Shown piece after piece: positions 60,901 through 64,000 of a DNA stretch of 64,000 nucleotides. Positions within the stretch are counted from its first letter, which is position 1, and each line of letters begins with the position of its first letter. A program made the position numbers and the translations under genes. The notes beneath the pieces are model-generated. The model worked only from the letters and a program-made list of their open reading frames with translations, had not been told where the DNA came from and searched no databases. Source of the stretch: Metridium senile (taxonomy: Eukaryota > Cnidaria > Anthozoa > Actiniaria > Metridiidae); assembly GCA_949775045.1 (NCBI GenBank), contig OX459096.1, positions 49,467,790 through 49,531,789 on the forward strand. The letters run 5' to 3'.

Positions 60901-61888
60901 ATATACATAGGCTTGGTTTCCACGGTACCGGACGAATTTTTGACCGGTCAAAAGATCGACCTCGACATGCTGTTCACACGGAACCGATCAATATTTTCGT
61001 TCTGTCCAGACGAGACCATCACAATATTTGACCGGTTAGGCGTCCAAATTATTGCACGTTTAGCGCGGTCAACGTGTAAACGTAGCCATAGACGACATTT
61101 ATTTATTACATATTTTATAATCATGAATACTACCTATTTATTTCGACAAGTCATCCACAATAACTTTAAAAGTTAGTCTGGTTGGAAACTTAAAACAAAT
61201 AATTAAAACAAATAAAACTTAAATATGCTTAACAAATTTATAAACACTTAATTTAATTAATGTAATTTATAGGATATATTTTATTTTATTTTATTTTTTT
61301 TCCCTTATTGACTCTAGATATATGTTATATGTAATTTTGTAGTTTGTTTTCTCTGAAAAGCCTTTTAAGGACGAGAATAAATGCATGTATGTATGTTGGA
61401 CACGTCTGTTGTTTAGTATTAATTAAATGATGAATAAAGACTATTTATTATAAAGACTATCATTTTAAATGTATCCTAGGTCTAGTTAGATACGCCAACG
61501 TAAAATGGGGGAGAATTCCCGACAATTTTCTCGCTTTAAAGAGAAATAGTAGTAGTAATATTTATATTAATATTAATCAGTGTAGAATTGATTCTAAGTA
61601 TACTGAAAATAGTAAAATATTTGGGAATTTCACTTTTTTCTTACCTTTGAATTCTTGAATATGATCCGCCAGATAATCCATCGGGTTATCTTTTGCATAA
61701 TTGGAAAATATTAAAAATAAAACTAATAAAATAAAACTGTATTTAAATAAGGTTTTAGGACGAAATAAAATGTTTTTTAATCTCCTTCTAGTTTTTAATA
61801 ATTTAACCCAGATCAGCATCGTTTTTTCAAGTGAACGTTGCTCTGATTTATAAAGCACTAATTGAAATGTATTCACGTCACTCATCAC
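48918..61888 (-). CDS. MGAT5: Alpha-1,6-mannosylglycoprotein 6-beta-N-acetylglucosaminyltransferase (GnT-V family)
   Basis: Recognised exons: 61888-61645, 60829-60751, 58828-58736, 58582-58514, 58020-57862, 57133-56964, 56394-56269, 55256-55126, 54455-54331, 53904-53839, 53256-53164, 52547-52464, 52343-52281, 51972-51856, 51138-51064, 50429-50330, 49997-49940, 49119-48918. Phases agree from the second onward. The first exon encodes a basic cytosolic tail and a membrane anchor (YSFILLVLFLIFS), typical of a Golgi type II protein; start ATG 61888 or 61819. Family landmarks: SDPCSILIYLSE, WCPRLPWR, GGYLGELVQWTD (Glu of GELVQW is the reported catalytic base), DSFGTESEFN, PHSPDN, IGLGYPYEGPGPLDAIANGC, LPYEFTHEGMLQRVNAF, LCEPSFFPHLN, RLCPCR. 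It adds beta-1,6 GlcNAc to N-glycans in the Golgi. The first exon ends in phase 1 but the second needs phase 2, so a linker exon is missing from my model. Confidence 0.93.
49245..49273. repeat. Perfect 29-bp palindrome
   Basis: CTGAGAATTTAGAC, a single G, then GTCTAAATTCTCAG. It lies in the last MGAT5 intron. Confidence 0.9.
49365..49680. repeat. MITE with ~42-bp inverted ends
   Basis: The left CAGTATGTACTTACACAGCG plus GTCAAACGACTACGCATGCG is matched by the inverse at 49640-49680. About 316 bp, in the last MGAT5 intron. Confidence 0.8.
50488..50890. repeat. CACAGGGACCC-ended element with 7-bp flanking repeats
   Basis: Ends CACAGGGACCCCTAATCAAT and ATTGATTAAGGGTCCCTGTG. The flanks CGCATGT (50481) and CGTATGT (50891) form a 7-bp target duplication with one mismatch. 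Four TTCCTGTG/CACAGGAA motifs lie inside. It occupies the MGAT5 intron between 51064 and 50429. Confidence 0.7.
50914..51049. repeat. Near-perfect palindromic MITE beside an MGAT5 splice donor
   Basis: Arms of about 54 bp begin TATAGACCCTTTTAATAAGT and contain CCGCGCTTGACGTCATA, with a ~28-bp loop. The right end is 14 bases from the last base of the exon 51138-51064. Confidence 0.92.
51546..51617. repeat. 72-bp hairpin
   Basis: TAGCCTCCTATGTAACCGTT, then CCTTTGTG, pairs with CACAAAGGAGCGGCTGCATA, then GGAGGCTA. In an MGAT5 intron, probably the end of or a miniature form of a larger element. Confidence 0.75.
52600..53110. repeat. (TTGA)n-based minisatellite
   Basis: TTGATTGATTGATGGTTTGT-type units repeat irregularly across about 500 bp of an MGAT5 intron. 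The Ser-Ile-Asn-Gln frame on the minus strand is an artefact. Confidence 0.9.
54228..54321. repeat. (GTTT)n microsatellite
   Basis: About 23 uninterrupted tetranucleotides ending 10 bases from the end of the MGAT5 exon 54455-54331, just beyond its donor. Confidence 0.98.
54735..55023. repeat. CACAGGGAGCCC-ended foldback element with 7-bp target duplication
   Basis: Arms over 100 bp: CACAGGGAGCCCACTCTCAG ... TGACACACAAATGTGGAG-type sequence is paired across a ~60-bp centre. The flanks are CTTCAAC on both sides (54728-54734 and 55024-55030), an exact 7-bp duplication. Confidence 0.9.
55304..55672. repeat. CAGGCAGCCCAAC element with nested hairpin
   Basis: Outer ends CAGGCAGCCCAACTATTC and the inverted GAATTGTTGGGCTGCCTG are flanked by TAAAGAGCA on both sides. 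Inside, 55391-55558 is a second long hairpin (GGTGTATTTGTTTGAATGCG and its inverse) with GC-rich CGCGCGG segments and CCATATTGG. Confidence 0.85.
56588..56944. repeat. Second member of the AGCCCAAC family
   Basis: Ends AATTAGCCCAACTAT and TAGTTGGGCTAATT. It shares CGCGCGCCATATTG, GAGCGTGTGGGTGGG and TTCCTGTGGT with the reverse complement of 55304-55672. The right half, 56787-56936, is itself a hairpin (AGAGTACAAACACTACAAAG). Confidence 0.8.
57192..57378. repeat. TA-flanked pogo/Tigger-type MITE
   Basis: Ends CAGTGGAACCCCG and the inverted CGGGGTTCCACCG are bounded by TA. The interior repeats GTGGCCGTATTAA. In an MGAT5 intron. Confidence 0.85.
57672..57803. repeat. 132-bp near-perfect hairpin
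   Basis: The arm ACAACAGGCGTTCTTTTGGG plus TTTTTGGGAAAAATCGAATT plus TTGGGGTTCCTGTGTT pairs with the inverse up to 57803, around a ~20-base loop. Confidence 0.9.
58199..58451. repeat. Foldback element with ~85-bp internal duplication
   Basis: Ends TATATCGAAATATAAGAA and TTCTTATATCGA. The inner GACATCGTCCGATACCGTCA occurs twice as direct copies and once inverted at the right. Confidence 0.8.
59243..59304. repeat. Short GC-rich palindrome
   Basis: GTCACCCTCCTAGAAGGGTC and GTAGGGTGACCCTCCTAGGA make nested inverted and direct pairings. Probably part of a larger transposon end beginning GGGCCTGTTTACATG at 59219. Confidence 0.6.
59360..59465. repeat. Hairpin with ~38-bp arms
   Basis: GGCTTGTTGTGAAATACGTT, then TTTCGCTGCCGTCAATC, pairs with the inverse ending at 59465. 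Loop of about 28 bases. Confidence 0.88.
60567..60735. repeat. Hairpin MITE beside an MGAT5 splice donor
   Basis: CTAGCCTGATTTTCAGAGCC, then GGCCTGGGTCCTACGCTATC, pairs with the inverse to 60735, with an inner AGGGTCTGGGTACGAGAATG pairing too. It lies about 15 bases from the donor of the exon 60829-60751. Confidence 0.9.
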
Positions 61889-63224
61889 CCTACAATGGTT
61901 GCTATAAGTGAATTCTAACTTTTTACAAAAAATGTGATTAACTGAGCTGTTGCCATAAGATATGCTAATCCATTGACTTATACAGTTAAAACCCGCATAT
62001 AAGAGCCAGTGGACTAAGAACCACTAGGCTAAAATTTGCTTTTTAAGGACGGGGCGTACTATTGCCACTGCGCAGGCTACTGCGCATCTTGAGGTAAAAT
62101 CATGCCTGCAATAAATCCAGCGATATGACGGCTAGCGTCGTATTATATAAACGAGCGAAAAGTAGTTAAAAAAAATGTAATTACGTATCGAAACATTTTG
62201 AAAGTATAAGTGGAATATTAAGCTTTATTTTTTTCCAAAACACTGACAGAATTAATTCGATAACCGACTGAGATCAAATTAAAAGCTACGTGGCGAGCAT
62301 TGGTTGTTTTTGCAAACATTTTGACAAGCAAAAGTTGAGAAAATCAAATCAATATAATTACAAAAACTCACGAGAGAATACACGAGAATACACAAAAGGC
62401 TGTAGTTTTTTTTAAAATTTTCTAAAGAATATAAAGCTCGTTCACATACCTCAATAATAGTTGAAAAATATACTTGCAATTTTTATATTTCCTTGTAAAC
62501 AACGCGGCGGTGAATTGAGCTATCAGTTTGATGAGATTTATCGTTTCTTTTCAGTTACTTTTAAAATGCTATAAATTCACGAGAAGTTTATCTACAAAGT
62601 TTACAACGTTTTTGAAGTAAGGTAGTGTTGTTGTCTTTCTTTTTCTGCATAAAAAAGGTTAAACAATCCTGAATAAGGTCGATTTGCTTGATTCAAAGTC
62701 CTGTCAGCGATCCTAGTGCTTTTATCTTTCCTCTTCTTCATAAATTTCCACACAGACAATTTAATTCCTTCACCAGTTGACGGTGACTACGATTAAATTT
62801 CTTATTTCTTATTAATTATCGAAAAATAAGCTTTAGTAGGCTTCCACAAACGTCCACAAGACCGACGAATTAGAACTCGTTTCAACATCCATCGTGGTTC
62901 ACTTCCAGGTTGTTTGTGCATGTCAGCTAAAATCCTTTGTAAAACTTGTTTTTTGTTTCTTGACTTTCTTTGATGTTGAGATGTAAACAAAACCTTTTGT
63001 CTTTAAACAATCTTTGGTTTGAAATGATGAAGAAAGCTCCAGTAATTTTAATATTTTGGCATTAAAATTTCTGTACGTTTGTTGAGGCAACCATCACATG
63101 CTGAATGAAAGCCGGTTTCTGAAAACCCGCTCTTTTTCAGTAAAACTACTGGGAAACCATTTGAAAGCAACGCGCGTCGTAACTATCAAAAACATTAATA
63201 GAGAGAGAATAAAAAAATAAATAA
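61889..63224. other. MGAT5 upstream / intergenic
   Basis: Probable MGAT5 promoter region or further 5' intron sequence. A basic minus-strand frame at 62802-62990 (HQRKSRNKKQVLQRIL) is unassigned. No gene supported. Confidence 0.4.
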
Positions 63225-63317
63225 GTTATTTACCAGCTAGAGGTCTGTCTGTATAGTGAAAAACTAAGAACTCGGGCAGTTTTTCACTATATACGGACCT
63301 CCTAGCCGGTAAATAAC
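63225..63317. repeat. 93-bp hairpin with 40-bp arms
   Basis: GTTATTTACCAGCTAGAGGT, then CTGTCTGTATAGTGAAAAACT, pairs with the inverse ending at 63317. Loop of ~12 bases. Confidence 0.9.
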
Positions 63318-64000
63318 ATATATATTTAATTTTCCGATACTAGAATTAATTATATAATGAACTATATAATCGAGACAAGTTCTGGAAAAAGGGATGAAAA
63401 AACTGGCCGCTTTGGCAAATTTTCGTGCAGTTATAATAAGACGAAAAAAAACCAGACGAACGATGGTAGACGCGACGATAGCCATGTATATAAAAACTGT
63501 CCCATAATGCATTTATGATGATGAATTTCTTTACTTAGTAGGGAGGGGACCGGAAAGAAACTGTCTTATGATCTTCGGCGGTAAAGTTTACCCCGTGATA
63601 ACTTTTTCAATCGCCCGGTGACCCCAATTTTTTTGTAACCCCTGTAATTATTAAGAACATGTTAAACAATCGTTTTGATGTAAAATTTCGAAAAAACAAC
63701 CGATTTTGGAATGGAAAATCGACAAAATTTCGAATTTTCTGAACCTCATAAAATACAAGTCGCGATGCTAAAAAAATCATATTTCATTACTAACTTTTAA
63801 AAATACGTTACAAAATATATATTCCTATTAGAAAATTACTTGTTGATCCTTTACCGCTATCAAAGAGATGTTTCAATAAAAAGCCTTTGAAAAATATTTT
63901 TATTTGTCGATGCCGGTAAAATCGTGACTTCAGCGATATTTAAGGCTTATTATTTCTCTTAACTGCCCGGTGACCCCACCTTTTTTAGCCAGATTTGAAG
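63318..64000. other. Repeat-derived intergenic end of window
   Basis: GCCCGGTGACCCCA occurs at 63613 and again at 63964, both followed by a T-run, which suggests a repeated element running off the window. No gene seen. Confidence 0.4.

Noticed and set aside
62802..62990. Basic 62-codon minus frame upstream of MGAT5
   Set aside because: No known domain, no donor or acceptor linking it in phase to the MGAT5 exons.

Overview
This is a 64 kb window of an animal nuclear genome. It is AT-rich and intron-dense. Every long protein-coding signal is split into short exons with GT/AG junctions, and there are no bacterial-style operons. The gene set is metazoan: proteasome subunit Rpn8/PSMD7, a voltage-gated calcium channel beta subunit, a secreted C-type lectin with a PAN/apple domain, and a GnT-V (MGAT5) glycosyltransferase. 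The mobile-element mix (hairpin MITEs, a Harbinger remnant, a probable DUF3504/Crypton recombinase remnant, LINE 3' ends) and the lectin architecture fit an early-branching marine invertebrate. An anthozoan cnidarian is my best guess. That placement is inference, not proof.

Layout. Positions 11-73 hold the last exon of an unidentified plus-strand gene. PSMD7 (3068-7150, minus) has six exons that add up exactly to a 331-residue protein. 7151-10427 is intergenic with three MITEs. CACNB (10428-36794, minus) has twelve common exons (437 residues). Its 15.9 kb first intron holds at least five, probably six, alternative coding first exons, all joining in phase 0 to the same downstream exon. Its other introns carry four tandem arrays, including a 24-copy, 58-bp satellite. 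36795-43221 is intergenic with a microsatellite, LINE, recombinase and Harbinger remnants. The lectin gene (43222-47664, minus) has four exons and encodes 243 residues: signal peptide, CTLD, PAN. MGAT5 (48918-61888, minus) has eighteen recognised exons. One or more linker exons near the N-terminus were not found, and its introns are crowded with hairpin transposons. 61889-64000 shows no gene.

The genes are independent single-gene loci with no evident shared pathway. The least ordinary parts are the multi-promoter calcium-channel beta gene, including one isoform start with an N-myristoylation-type sequence, and the uneven distribution of hairpin elements. These are abundant around and inside MGAT5 and nearly absent from the 27 kb CACNB locus. 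A recurring CACAGGRANCC motif also appears in several of them.

Limits: exon boundaries were read by eye from splice consensus, reading frame and remembered family sequences. Transcription starts, polyadenylation sites and most repeat family names are not established here.
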